Below, piece after piece: positions 44,582-52,946 of a stretch of 61,189 nucleotides of DNA. A model generated the notes under the pieces. It did not search any database, had not been told where the DNA came from, and was given only the letters and a program-made list of their open reading frames with translations. Every line of letters starts with the position of its first letter. Position 1 is the stretch's first letter. This DNA is from Nitrosopumilaceae archaeon (lineage in GTDB: Archaea; Thermoproteota; Nitrososphaeria; Nitrososphaerales; Nitrosopumilaceae): NCBI GenBank assembly GCA_011523285.1, contig WTHC01000039.1, forward strand, positions 1-61,189, given 5' to 3'. Both the position numbers and the translations under genes were made by a program.

Positions 44582-45127
44582 ATGAAAAGTTTCATTACAG
44601 ATCTCAAATTATCTACTGACAAAAATATGTTTAATTCCAATGAAGATATTATGATAAATGTAAAATTTACAATAGATGGTTTATTACCACATATATTTAA
44701 CGAAAAAAACTGGACATCTGCATATAACGAAAATGATACTCAAATCAAAATAAAATATGGGATCAAACTAATTAAAAATGGCATAAAAAAACATGATGTA
44801 GGAACAGCTATAAATACATATAAAAAAGCTACTTTTTTTTGGACGCGAAATCCAAAGTTGGTAAATCCTTCTGAAAAAAAACGTATTTGGGTACAAATAA
44901 TAAAAAATTTTAGATCTTATATTTATTTAGATACAAAAAATATTTTAAAAAATTTGTGTGGGTTCAATGAAAATATATTAATAAGATCTTCAGAGTTAGG
45001 AATTGGATCTCATAAAATAATATCTGAGGTATATGTGTCATGGAAAAAACATGCGTATATAGAGGAAGAAAATATTAAAAAACGTTCCCAAGAAATCGAA
45101 ATTATAATCAATCAGGATATAAAATAG
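44582..45127 (+). CDS. Unknown protein, possibly beta-rich
   Basis: A 181-residue soluble protein. Several alternating strands near the start (ITDLKLSTDKNMFNSNEDIM) suggest an Ig-like beta sandwich, as do the later segments KIWVQIIKNFRSYIYLD and the end SHKIISEVYVSWKKHAYIEE. There are many Lys and Asn residues, no signal peptide and no catalytic motif. Divergent from rpo11 by a short gap and followed by a 50-residue ORF on the same strand. I do not recognise a family. Confidence 0.65.
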   Translation: MKSFITDLKLSTDKNMFNSNEDIMINVKFTIDGLLPHIFNEKNWTSAYNENDTQIKIKYGIKLIKNGIKKHDVGTAINTYKKATFFWTRNPKLVNPSEKKRIWVQIIKNFRSYIYLDTKNILKNLCGFNENILIRSSELGIGSHKIISEVYVSWKKHAYIEEENIKKRSQEIEIIINQDIK

Positions 45128-45146
45128 TAAGTATAAATAAATATTA

Positions 45147-45299
45147 ATGTCAAAATATGATGGGCTACGTGGACAAGAATTACTAGAAATAGAAGATCCA
45201 GATAAAGAAGGCGGAATAACATTAATTTTTAAGGACAATAGATACCTATTTATTAAAATCGAAAATGGGAAACTTGTCACACAATCAATACCAGAATGA
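45147..45299 (+). CDS. 50-residue ORF of unknown function
   Basis: A 50-residue frame from ATG to TGA: it starts MSKYDGLRGQELLEIEDPDK and then has two likely beta-strands (GITLIFKDNRYLFIKIENG) and a final VTQSIPE. Its composition is like a real protein, with strands and a Gly-rich turn. It follows the unknown gene at 44582 by about 20 bases and may be co-transcribed with it. No known family is recognised. Confidence 0.6.
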   Translation: MSKYDGLRGQELLEIEDPDKEGGITLIFKDNRYLFIKIENGKLVTQSIPE

Positions 45300-45304
45300 T
45301 GAAA

Positions 45305-45799
45305 TTATTTATGTGTGTGTTTTTCATAGAGATTTATAGCCATCTCTTGCGATGTAGATTGAATAGACCCAGGTCTGGCATTCCTAATTTTTTTTATTGC
45401 ATCATCAGCTGTGTAGTTTAAATATTTTATTAAATAACAAGCTAGAATAGTACCTGTTCTGCCAATACCAGCAGCGCAGTGAACCATTACAGGTGTGTTA
45501 TTATTCAATTTTTCATTAATGAAGTCAACAGTTATATCAATTTTATCTAGATCAGGCGCACTACGATCAGCTGTTGGCATATGTAAACAATCTAAATTCA
45601 TCAACCAAGATTCTGGTAGTGGGTTTTCTGTCATGTTAATTATTGATTTTACTCCTTGTTCTTCGATCCAGTTTATTTCATGTCTAGATGTAGGCATCCC
45701 TGAGCCCGCCAATTTGCTAGAAATAATCCAAGAGAAATTAGTTGGTTTTTTTATCATTTTGCCATGAAGTGTTCTCCAAGCATCACCAAGTTTAGTCAA
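45305..45799 (-). CDS. Dual-specificity/PTP-like protein phosphatase
   Basis: A 164-residue phosphatase. The signature loop VHCAAGIGRTG gives C108 and R114, and the general acid Asp is probably D78 in MPTADRS. FSWIISSKLAGSGMP and the WIEEQGVKSIINMTENPLP segment are typical of the archaeal/DUSP23-like group. It could act on phosphotyrosine or phosphoserine, or on an RNA/inositol phosphate. Start is TTG. It is convergent with the 50-residue ORF. Confidence 0.9.
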   Translation of the reverse strand: MTKLGDAWRTLHGKMIKKPTNFSWIISSKLAGSGMPTSRHEINWIEEQGVKSIINMTENPLPESWLMNLDCLHMPTADRSAPDLDKIDITVDFINEKLNNNTPVMVHCAAGIGRTGTILACYLIKYLNYTADDAIKKIRNARPGSIQSTSQEMAINLYEKHTHK

Positions 45800-45855
45800 T
45801 AAAGATTAATTATTTTAACGATATTTAATAGTAAACATTATCCAATATTAATTAA

Positions 45856-47007
45856 TTACGTTGTCATCGCTATTCTTTTAATCTCATTTACAACTGTCAT
45901 GATCTCATCTTCGGTATTAAAGAAATGCGGGGAAATTCTGATTATTTTTTTGTTATAAATTTCACGAACTGCAATAACAATTTTTTTCTTATCTAAGCGA
46001 TTTACTACCAAGTGTGGATCTACGTCATTAAGGTTAAATGAAACAATACTAGTTCTCATGTTTGGATCTGCTGGCCCGTATATTGTAACATTTTTAATTT
46101 TTAATAATTCATTTCGCAAGATGTTTGATAATTTAATTACTATATTACGTATTTTGTTTAATCCTATTTCCAGAAGATAATTTATGGATTCGTTTAATCC
46201 TACAGCACCAACATAATTGCGAAATCCAGTTTGGAATTTATTTGGAATGTCTTTATACACCAATTTATTTTTAAATAAAATTGCCGATTCTCCACCAACA
46301 TCTGTTGGTAGTAATAGATTTGGCTCGCCACAATAAAAAATTCCTGTTCCCATAGGCCCACATAGCCATTTTGAACCATTAAATGATGCAAAAGTACATT
46401 TACATTTATTGACGTTAAATTCATCCAAACACCCAATTGTTTGTGCAGCATCTATAAAATATGGTATATGTTTTTCGTCTAGAATTCTACCTATTTTGTC
46501 TATGGGCATAATAGAACCTGTATTATATAATGCATGACTCAATACTACTAACTCAGTATTATTATCTATATTGTTATAAAAATTAGTCAGATCAAAAAAT
46601 CCATTTTCATTTATTTCCAAATTCCTAATTTGAATTCGTGGAGATAACTTCAACCATGGATAATAATTAGCATGGTGTTCATGATTAGATCCACGTAGTA
46701 TTATATTAGATTTATATTTAAATGATAAACCGTTAGATGTTATATTTACTCCATCGGTAGTACTTTGCGTCAAAATTATTTTATTAGTAGCACAGTGCAA
46801 CAATTTCGAAATGGCTTTACGAGTTTTTGCTAATTCTTCTGCTAATAATGTCTCAGACTCCTTGGAATCTGGACCAATATTATTATATGTAACAAGGAAA
46901 TTTTTCATTTTTGTGATGCATGGCATTGGCATCATGGAAACAGAAGCATTATTCATGTATATTTTGTTATGCGGAAAATCTTGTAATATTTTTTCATCAA
47001 AATTCAT
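45856..47007 (-). CDS. Class V aminotransferase, cysteine-desulfurase-like without catalytic Cys
   Basis: About 383 residues of the NifS/SufS superfamily. The PLP lysine lies in ASFNGSKWLCGPMGTGIFY. HAPL-type sequences are also present: THALYNTGSIMPIDKIG. In true cysteine desulfurases a conserved Cys lies in a loop in the last quarter; here the region DLVVNRLDKKKI to ISPHFFN lacks a matching Cys. It may be an aminotransferase or related lyase such as an isopenicillin-N-epimerase-like enzyme. I use the inner ATG. Substrate unknown. Confidence 0.82.
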   Translation of the reverse strand: MNFDEKILQDFPHNKIYMNNASVSMMPMPCITKMKNFLVTYNNIGPDSKESETLLAEELAKTRKAISKLLHCATNKIILTQSTTDGVNITSNGLSFKYKSNIILRGSNHEHHANYYPWLKLSPRIQIRNLEINENGFFDLTNFYNNIDNNTELVVLSHALYNTGSIMPIDKIGRILDEKHIPYFIDAAQTIGCLDEFNVNKCKCTFASFNGSKWLCGPMGTGIFYCGEPNLLLPTDVGGESAILFKNKLVYKDIPNKFQTGFRNYVGAVGLNESINYLLEIGLNKIRNIVIKLSNILRNELLKIKNVTIYGPADPNMRTSIVSFNLNDVDPHLVVNRLDKKKIVIAVREIYNKKIIRISPHFFNTEDEIMTVVNEIKRIAMTT

Positions 47008-47034
47008 ATTATTTTGCAATTAATCATTATTACT

Positions 47035-47583
47035 ATGTATGATAAAAATTATGTGGATGATTGCATAAATAAAACCGCCAAGTTGATATTAATGCATTCC
47101 AATATTATTAAACTAGACTATGATGATCCTTTTATGAAAATAGATTTCATTGAAAAGTTAATTAAATTAATTGATTATGAAATAATTTATTTAGATTGTG
47201 ATCTTTTGTATACAGGTTACAATAAATCTGGGATTTCAGATTATCATAAAAACGTAATTATACTTCAACCAACTACCGAAAGCATAATAGATTGTATTAA
47301 GTACATAGCATTACAAATTACTAAGAAAAAATGTTTGGTTATAATAGATTCTCTCAATAATTTTTCTAATTTATTTTGTGTGGACCCAGGTATTAGGATT
47401 ACTACTAGCATTATGTTATTTGCATCATTAGCTAAAATATCAGAATCCAACGTATTATTTTCAAGTAAGATAGAATCAGAAGATATTAACAGTTTTGTTT
47501 TATCTGTTGTAGGAACATATGTAATTAAACCTGAAAAATTATTTAATGTTACATTAAAATCTGAATTTAAAAAAACGCAATAA
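47035..47583 (+). CDS. RecA-like fold protein without an obvious Walker A
   Basis: About 182 residues (a TTG seven codons upstream is also open). The central strand KKCLVIIDSLNNFSN looks like a Walker B strand of RecA/KaiC-type ATPases, and IIYLDCDLLYTGY precedes it. The usual GxxxxGKT loop is absent from the visible N-terminus. It may be a truncated, non-ATP-binding relative acting as an accessory factor. It starts divergently from the class V aminotransferase within a few bases. Family assignment is tentative. Confidence 0.55.
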   Translation: MYDKNYVDDCINKTAKLILMHSNIIKLDYDDPFMKIDFIEKLIKLIDYEIIYLDCDLLYTGYNKSGISDYHKNVIILQPTTESIIDCIKYIALQITKKKCLVIIDSLNNFSNLFCVDPGIRITTSIMLFASLAKISESNVLFSSKIESEDINSFVLSVVGTYVIKPEKLFNVTLKSEFKKTQ

Positions 47584-47683
47584 ATAAAAAATGATATTAT
47601 TAACAGTGTTATAATATTGTTAACGCCGTTATAATTGGCATTTCATGGGGAAGTTATATTAATGCCACAATACAAACTACTTC

Positions 47684-47983
47684 ATGCCAGTGGCAATATT
47701 ACCGGACATCGGTGAACAAATGTGTATTGGATGCGCGTTATGTGTTGAAATATGCACAACTTTGGGACCAGATGTTTTGAGAGTAAAACCAGTAGAAGGC
47801 TGGAAAAGAGGAAAAGCATTTGTCTTTTATCCAGAAAGATGTATTTCAGATGGAGCATGCATTGGAGTATGTCCAACAAAAGCAATATTTTGGATGAGAC
47901 CAATGGATTTCACAGTAGGACAACCAGTTCCATTATACAAGAACTCAGTCTTCGTAAAAGGTTGGACCGATCTAGTAGACTAG
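47684..47983 (+). CDS. Ferredoxin with Sulfolobus-like cluster motif
   Basis: A 99-residue ferredoxin. The first motif CIGCALCVEIC (C14, C17, C20, C24) supplies a four-Cys set. The second reads CISDGACIGVCP (C53, C59, C63), with Asp-56 where a cluster Cys is usual, as in archaeal CxxDxxC ferredoxins that hold a [3Fe-4S] or convertible cluster. It ends GWTDLVD without a zinc-binding N-terminal extension. It transfers electrons in the cytoplasm; the partner is not known. About 60 bases of gap precede cbiF, which is on the other strand. Confidence 0.9.
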   Translation: MPVAILPDIGEQMCIGCALCVEICTTLGPDVLRVKPVEGWKRGKAFVFYPERCISDGACIGVCPTKAIFWMRPMDFTVGQPVPLYKNSVFVKGWTDLVD

Positions 47984-48043
47984 AAAGTTCAATCATTTAA
48001 TTTCTTTTTAGTTGTTTCGTATAATGTTTGTAATTCTAAGAAA

Positions 48044-48811
48044 TTAATTATATTTAGATCTACGAAAGCTGTGAGTGAATTTTTTATCGTATAATTTGGT
48101 ATATTCATATGTATGTGGGTTTATTATGTGTCCCACTATAATTATTGCAGTTTTAGTTATTTTTGCGCCATGTGCTTTTTGTACTATATCGTTTAATGTA
48201 CCAATAATTATTTTCTGATCTTGCCAACTAGCTTTATACACTATAGCTACTGGGGTGGATTTTGCATATCCACCATCACAAGTAATTTGTTCTACTATAC
48301 TAGATAGAAGATGTACACTAAGGTAGAAAACCATTGTAGCATTATGAGTTGCTAGAGCAGATATTTTTTCTTTTACTGGTACTTTAGTTCTTGATTCAGC
48401 TCTCGTGATTATGATAGTTTGAGTCACTCCAGGTAATGTGAGTTGAGTTCCAATAGATGCGGCAGAAGCAAGAAACGAAGTTACACCAGGGATTATTTCT
48501 GATTTTATGTTATATTTAGATAAGTTATCTATTTGTTCTTTTATAGCGCCATATATTGTTGGATCACCATCATGTAATCTAATTACTAATTTGTTTTGCT
48601 GTGCTGAATTTTTTAATAAATCAAAAATTTCTTCTCTTATGAGTTTAGATGCATCATACAGTTTGCCATTTTTACAAAATTTAGTTATTTGTGACGGAAT
48701 CAATGAACCAGAATAAACAACAACATCTGCAGATTTTATCAATTTCATCGCTTTAATTGTCAATAGATCGGGATCGCCAGGACCACATCCCACGAAATAC
48801 ACTTTATGCAC
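48044..48811 (-). CDS. cbiF: Precorrin-4/cobalt-precorrin-4 C11-methyltransferase
   Basis: A 255-residue tetrapyrrole methylase. VYFVGCGPGDPDLLTIKAMKL opens with the SAM-binding loop, and DVVVYSGSLI with LVIRLHDGDPTIYGAIKEQI match the CobM/CbiF group. VTSFLASAASIGTQLTLPGV and IVYKASWQDQKII are also typical. GTG start, overlapping cbiL by eight bases; last in the leftward cbiT-cbiL-cbiF set. Confidence 0.93.
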   Translation of the reverse strand: MHKVYFVGCGPGDPDLLTIKAMKLIKSADVVVYSGSLIPSQITKFCKNGKLYDASKLIREEIFDLLKNSAQQNKLVIRLHDGDPTIYGAIKEQIDNLSKYNIKSEIIPGVTSFLASAASIGTQLTLPGVTQTIIITRAESRTKVPVKEKISALATHNATMVFYLSVHLLSSIVEQITCDGGYAKSTPVAIVYKASWQDQKIIIGTLNDIVQKAHGAKITKTAIIIVGHIINPHTYEYTKLYDKKFTHSFRRSKYN

Positions 48812-49523
48812 GTTTAACCACCATGATTGAAAAATATTTTGTGGTGAGTATGTCTTTGGTTATTTTACCAAGAGTAGTTTTGTGTATGATTTCTTTATCT
48901 GTATCTAGATCTTGTCCTATAACAAATTTAGAAGTGTTTGGAAAGCCAGATTTCACTAGTATTTTTATTATCTGTTCAAAATGTCTGCCATCCTTAAGAA
49001 ATACTAGTGTATCACAATTTTTAGCTAATTCACATATGGTGGATAAATCGTAACAAGATGGAACTATTGCTATTTTATCGCTTGCTTCTCCTATGCCAAT
49101 GTTAGCTTTTGCGGCGAAAGTAAATATGGAAGTAATTCCAGGTATCACTTTTATTTTTATTTGTTGGTTCTGCTGTTCAATTTTCTTATGCATGTATATC
49201 CAAGTACTGTATAGATGAGGATCCCCTATAGTTATGTATACAGTGTTTTGTCCAGATAGAACATAATCCAATAATATTTTTGAGTTTGTTTTCCATGATT
49301 CATCTAAAATTTGTTTATTTGTAACCATTGGGAAAACTAAATTTACTATTTTAGGTTTAGGATCTACTAAGAATTTAGATATTATAGATAAAGCCATACT
49401 AGTTTTGCCAGTTTTGGAAGTGGGGCATAATATAATATCTGCTTTTTTTATAGCATTTACAGCCTTAACAGTCAAGAGATCTGGATCTCCAGGCCCGCAG
49501 CCAATGCAAGTTAATTCATACAC
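48804..49523 (-). CDS. cbiL: Precorrin-2/cobalt-precorrin-2 C20-methyltransferase
   Basis: A 239-residue tetrapyrrole methylase. LTCIGCGPGDPDLLTVKAVN is the SAM loop and VYITIGDPHLYSTWIYMHKK is the GDP-x-x-YST motif of the C20 enzyme (CobI/CbiL). VIPGITSIFTFAAKANIGIG follows. GTG start. It lies between cbiT and cbiF, and overlaps cbiF by eight bases. Confidence 0.92.
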   Translation of the reverse strand: MYELTCIGCGPGDPDLLTVKAVNAIKKADIILCPTSKTGKTSMALSIISKFLVDPKPKIVNLVFPMVTNKQILDESWKTNSKILLDYVLSGQNTVYITIGDPHLYSTWIYMHKKIEQQNQQIKIKVIPGITSIFTFAAKANIGIGEASDKIAIVPSCYDLSTICELAKNCDTLVFLKDGRHFEQIIKILVKSGFPNTSKFVIGQDLDTDKEIIHKTTLGKITKDILTTKYFSIMVVKRA

Positions 49524-49546
49524 ATATCAAATGAGAGAATACCTAA

Positions 49547-50140
49547 TTAAAATCTAGATTTGGATGCGGAGATAATAGTAATTGGATTTCTAGATAGCAT
49601 CATGGTTCCAATAGACAATTGGCGGTTTTTAGAAATTATGACTTGTGTTATATCTATAGATGTGAATAATCTATTTATTGTATTCAATGCATTAAACAGA
49701 GTTTCTAGCAATATTATACCCATAACTATTCTTCCTCCTTGTTTTAGTTTCATGTAGCATATTTCTATAATTTTAGTTGTATCAATACCAGTACCTCCAA
49801 TAAAAATAACATCACTAGTTGGCAAATCAAACAATTTATCTTTTGCATTACCATGTATCACGGATGTGTTAGTTATACTAAATTTAGAAAGATTTTTGCG
49901 TGTTAAATTTATTGCATCTAGATTTACATCTATAGAGTAGACTTTACCTGCTTGCCCTACTTGTAGTGCCGCTTCCACTGATAATGAACCACTACCACAC
50001 CCAATATCATAAATAACATATCCAGGACAAATTCTAGCTTTGCTTATCTGAATTGCTCGTATTTCCTCTTTGGTTATTGGGATATGAGCTTCTCGTAAAA
50101 AATTTTCGTCTGGAATTCCAGGAGTTTTATATTGCCACAT
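49547..50140 (-). CDS. cbiT: Precorrin-6B C15-methyltransferase (decarboxylating)
   Basis: A 197-residue Rossmann-fold methyltransferase. TPGIPDENFLREAHIPITKEE is the family N-terminus, YDIGCGSGSLSVEAAL is the SAM loop and VIFIGGTGIDTTKIIEIC matches the CbiT group. It decarboxylates and methylates the ring at C15. First of the three B12 genes on the minus strand; CbiE is not adjacent. Confidence 0.92.
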   Translation of the reverse strand: MWQYKTPGIPDENFLREAHIPITKEEIRAIQISKARICPGYVIYDIGCGSGSLSVEAALQVGQAGKVYSIDVNLDAINLTRKNLSKFSITNTSVIHGNAKDKLFDLPTSDVIFIGGTGIDTTKIIEICYMKLKQGGRIVMGIILLETLFNALNTINRLFTSIDITQVIISKNRQLSIGTMMLSRNPITIISASKSRF

Positions 50141-50181
50141 TTATTTTAGATACAATATCTATGTATATTATTAGTTATTCA

Positions 50182-50559
50182 TTACATTTTCGCATGGCTT
50201 AATGTGTAAGTTAAGATCCACATGAACAAGTAAATAAAAACATAACTGCCCATACCAGTAGTGATTATTTTTTTCTTTTCAGACTTATGAAATTGAATTT
50301 TTAATAACTTCGCAAGTCCTATGGAAGTTATAAAAATAGAAATTAATAATAATATAGACGCCCATCTACGTTCCTCCCCTTCTACAGATTCAAATAATAA
50401 AGTAGCCATAATGCCACCTATAGCCGCCATACAAACTCTAACCCAAAATAATTTTGTGTGAGAATTTTTACCAGTATCAGGTTCTATATTATAATGGTTT
50501 TTGTTTTCGGGGTTATTTTCGTTATTTTTTTTATTATTTTTTTTAGTGTGTTTGATCAT
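50182..50559 (-). CDS. Three-helix membrane protein, possibly EMC6-like
   Basis: About 125 residues from the ATG at MIKHTKKNNKK (a longer frame adds 16). A charged N-terminal tail is followed by three membrane helices: VRVCMAAIGGIMATLLFES, WASILLLISIFITSIGLAKL and GMGSYVFIYLFMWILTYTL. The layout, the R in the first helix and the G-x-x-S-Y-x-x-x-x-x-x-W ending recall EMC6/Rab5ip (PF07019) proteins, which insert membrane proteins in eukaryotes and have archaeal relatives. This is an unproven resemblance. It is divergent from the RqcH gene. Confidence 0.6.
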   Translation of the reverse strand: MIKHTKKNNKKNNENNPENKNHYNIEPDTGKNSHTKLFWVRVCMAAIGGIMATLLFESVEGEERRWASILLLISIFITSIGLAKLLKIQFHKSEKKKIITTGMGSYVFIYLFMWILTYTLSHAKM

Positions 50560-50640
50560 CAGTCTAATTTCATCACAATATACCAATTTAAAATCGTTAG
50601 CAATCATTACATAAAAATAGGTTGTATCAAATATGATGCA

Positions 50641-52545
50641 ATGGCAATAACATGGCTAGAATTGCAATATATGATCAATCATATAACTAAGCTAACATCA
50701 GGATATTATGTCAGTAATATATACAGTATAAATACGAATTCATTATTATTTAAATTACACCATACAGATAAACCAGATATTTATTTAGTAGTATCAACAT
50801 TTGGCATATGGATAACAAACACCAAAATTACAAATATCGAGCCCAATAAACTATTAAAAAGATTACGTATTGATTTAATACGATCAAAATTTGTACGTAT
50901 ATCTCAGATAGAATTAGAAAGAATAGCACACCTAACATTTCATAACCATGGACACGAAATAAAATTAATTGTAGAATTTTTTGGCACTGGAAATATGGTT
51001 TTGTGTAATTATGAAATGAAAATACTTGCAATTTTACATTCAGTAAATGTGCGTCATCGTCAATTACGAATAGGTATGAAATATAAATTGCCTCCTAAAA
51101 ACTGTTTAAATGTTTTGGAGTTAGATCAGAATCAGTTATTTAATGATATCGCAAAGACAACCATCACAGTTAGTAAATTCATAGGTAGAACATATGGAAT
51201 TACAAATAAATATCTAAATATTATTTTTTCCATATCCAAAATAAATCCTCTTGTGCAGTGTAATAAATTAAACAATGAAGAAATCACAAATATATTCAAT
51301 GCCATTAATGAAACTGTAAATAATGTAATAAAAGGCAAACACGATCCAGCTATAATTAAAGTTAATGATAACGAGTTGGATATAATTACAATCAAAAAAA
51401 ATTCTGATAATATAATAAAAAGCATGTGTAATTTTAATGATTGTCTGGATTTTGTTTTTACCAAGAAGTTTATAGAAAATAAAGAATCTATTAAAACTGC
51501 AAATATAGAAAATAAATCCAATGAATTAAGAAATAAAATACGTGAACAGTCTAACGCTATCAACATTGTAAAAACAAAATCAATGGAAATATCAGAACTA
51601 GCAAGATCATTATCTAGATGTATAAAAAGTGGGGCACTATCCATCACAGAACCAAATATCATTAAAATATTAAATGAACATAAAGCAAACATAACTTATG
51701 AAAAAGGAGTTAAAATTTTAAAAATAAATAATAAAAAAATTAAATTGAGAGAAAATCTTTCATTACATGCAATAATTTCATTGCTTTATGACGAAGCAAA
51801 AAAACAAATTAAAGCTATAGATTCAATAGAAAGAGTAAAAATCAATACTAAGAAACAGCTCATGGAATTAGAGAGCAAATCCATAAAAATTAAAACAGAT
51901 ATTTCGTTTTCGAAAATTAGGAAAAAAAAATGGTTTGAGAGATACAGGTGGTGTTACACTGGAGAAGGATTATTAGCTATAGGAGGTAGAGATACCTCAT
52001 CAAATTCAGCAATAATACGTAAACATTTGGCAAAAAACGATATTGTTTTTCATGCAGATATCTTTGGATCTCCATTTTTTGTTTTAAAAAATGGTGTTAA
52101 TGCATCAATAGAAACCATAAAAGAAATTGCTAATATGACTGCATGTTTTAGTAGAGCGTGGAGAGAATCAACATATGGATTAAATGTATATTGGGTCTAC
52201 CCATCACAAGTCAAAAAATCTGCTCCAAGTGGACAGTTTTTATCAAAAGGTGCTTTTGCAATAGAAGGAAAACGGAATTATATACCAATATCAGAATTAG
52301 AATTAGCTATAGGAATTGGCAATGTAGATGATGATGTAGTAGCAATAATTGGCTCTTCAAATACGATAGAAAATAAATGCAAAAATTATGTAGTTATTGC
52401 TCCGAATGGAGAAGAAATATCAGAAATAACAAAAAAAATTAAACACGAATTCAGTAAAATAGATTCAGCTAAGAATATCACATTGGATGATATTACAAAA
52501 TGTATACCTTCTGGTAAAAGCCACATAGTAAAAAAAATGATTTAA
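50641..52545 (+). CDS. rqcH: RqcH/NFACT-family ribosome-associated quality control protein
   Basis: About 634 residues from the ATG MAITWLELQYM. The N-terminal NFACT-N domain (~1-170) is followed by helix-hairpin-helix and coiled-coil regions (~270-430). The C-terminal NFACT-R domain carries WCYTGEGLLAIGGRDTSSNS and HADIFGSPFFVLKNG. Rqc2/RqcH proteins bind obstructed 50S subunits and add C-terminal tails to stalled chains. The frame is open 61 codons upstream, but those residues are hydrophobic and antisense to the neighbouring gene, so I reject them. Confidence 0.9.
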   Translation: MAITWLELQYMINHITKLTSGYYVSNIYSINTNSLLFKLHHTDKPDIYLVVSTFGIWITNTKITNIEPNKLLKRLRIDLIRSKFVRISQIELERIAHLTFHNHGHEIKLIVEFFGTGNMVLCNYEMKILAILHSVNVRHRQLRIGMKYKLPPKNCLNVLELDQNQLFNDIAKTTITVSKFIGRTYGITNKYLNIIFSISKINPLVQCNKLNNEEITNIFNAINETVNNVIKGKHDPAIIKVNDNELDIITIKKNSDNIIKSMCNFNDCLDFVFTKKFIENKESIKTANIENKSNELRNKIREQSNAINIVKTKSMEISELARSLSRCIKSGALSITEPNIIKILNEHKANITYEKGVKILKINNKKIKLRENLSLHAIISLLYDEAKKQIKAIDSIERVKINTKKQLMELESKSIKIKTDISFSKIRKKKWFERYRWCYTGEGLLAIGGRDTSSNSAIIRKHLAKNDIVFHADIFGSPFFVLKNGVNASIETIKEIANMTACFSRAWRESTYGLNVYWVYPSQVKKSAPSGQFLSKGAFAIEGKRNYIPISELELAIGIGNVDDDVVAIIGSSNTIENKCKNYVVIAPNGEEISEITKKIKHEFSKIDSAKNITLDDITKCIPSGKSHIVKKMI

Positions 52546-52568
52546 GCGTTGCCTTAAAATTAATTAAA

Positions 52569-52946
52569 TCAACTTATCATAATTTCATCTCCAGTTTGCA
52601 ATTCTTCATATTTATTATCATATATTGTAGCTAATGGGATATTTGCCAATGCGCAACCTGAAGATACTATAAGATCTGCATTCTTGCATAACATTGCACT
52701 AGGAAGTTTATTATTTGATTTAAGAGAATAAATTGAATATGCCCCGACACTACTGCCTATAGCATGTGGAAAAACTAGAATTACATTTTTAATAGATTTT
52801 TGAAATAGATTGCTAGAAGGATCTTTTATGATCCCTGTTTTTACATCTATTAAACTTAGAAAATTAATAGGCATATCAGATTTTAGTACTATGCCATTTA
52901 TCATTCCTTTAATTATGAATTTTTTAACGGTTTGTTGTGTTTTCAT
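52569..52946 (-). CDS. Phosphomevalonate dehydratase, small subunit (aconitase X swivel)
   Basis: A 125-residue swivel domain (DUF126). The pattern GMINGIVLKSDMPINFLSLID and the later VFPHAIGSSVGAYSIYSLK with its catalytic Ser context are the family marks. It pairs with the large subunit to make trans-anhydromevalonate 5-phosphate in the archaeal mevalonate pathway, leading to isoprenoid lipids. It overlaps the large-subunit gene by about 23 bases. Confidence 0.88.
   Translation of the reverse strand: MKTQQTVKKFIIKGMINGIVLKSDMPINFLSLIDVKTGIIKDPSSNLFQKSIKNVILVFPHAIGSSVGAYSIYSLKSNNKLPSAMLCKNADLIVSSGCALANIPLATIYDNKYEELQTGDEIMIS

Noticed and set aside
47682-48000. Overlapping frames in the ferredoxin region
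   Set aside because: Both alternatives overlap the ferredoxin, whose cysteine motifs identify the true frame.
50458-50640. N-terminal extension of the RqcH frame
   Set aside because: The 61 extra residues are hydrophobic and AT-driven, antisense to the neighbouring membrane gene, and the NFACT-N domain starts at MAITWLELQYM.
51132-51692. 186-residue antisense frame inside rqcH
   Set aside because: It is inside the conserved NFACT gene and its hydrophobic content reflects the complement of Lys/Asn-rich coding.
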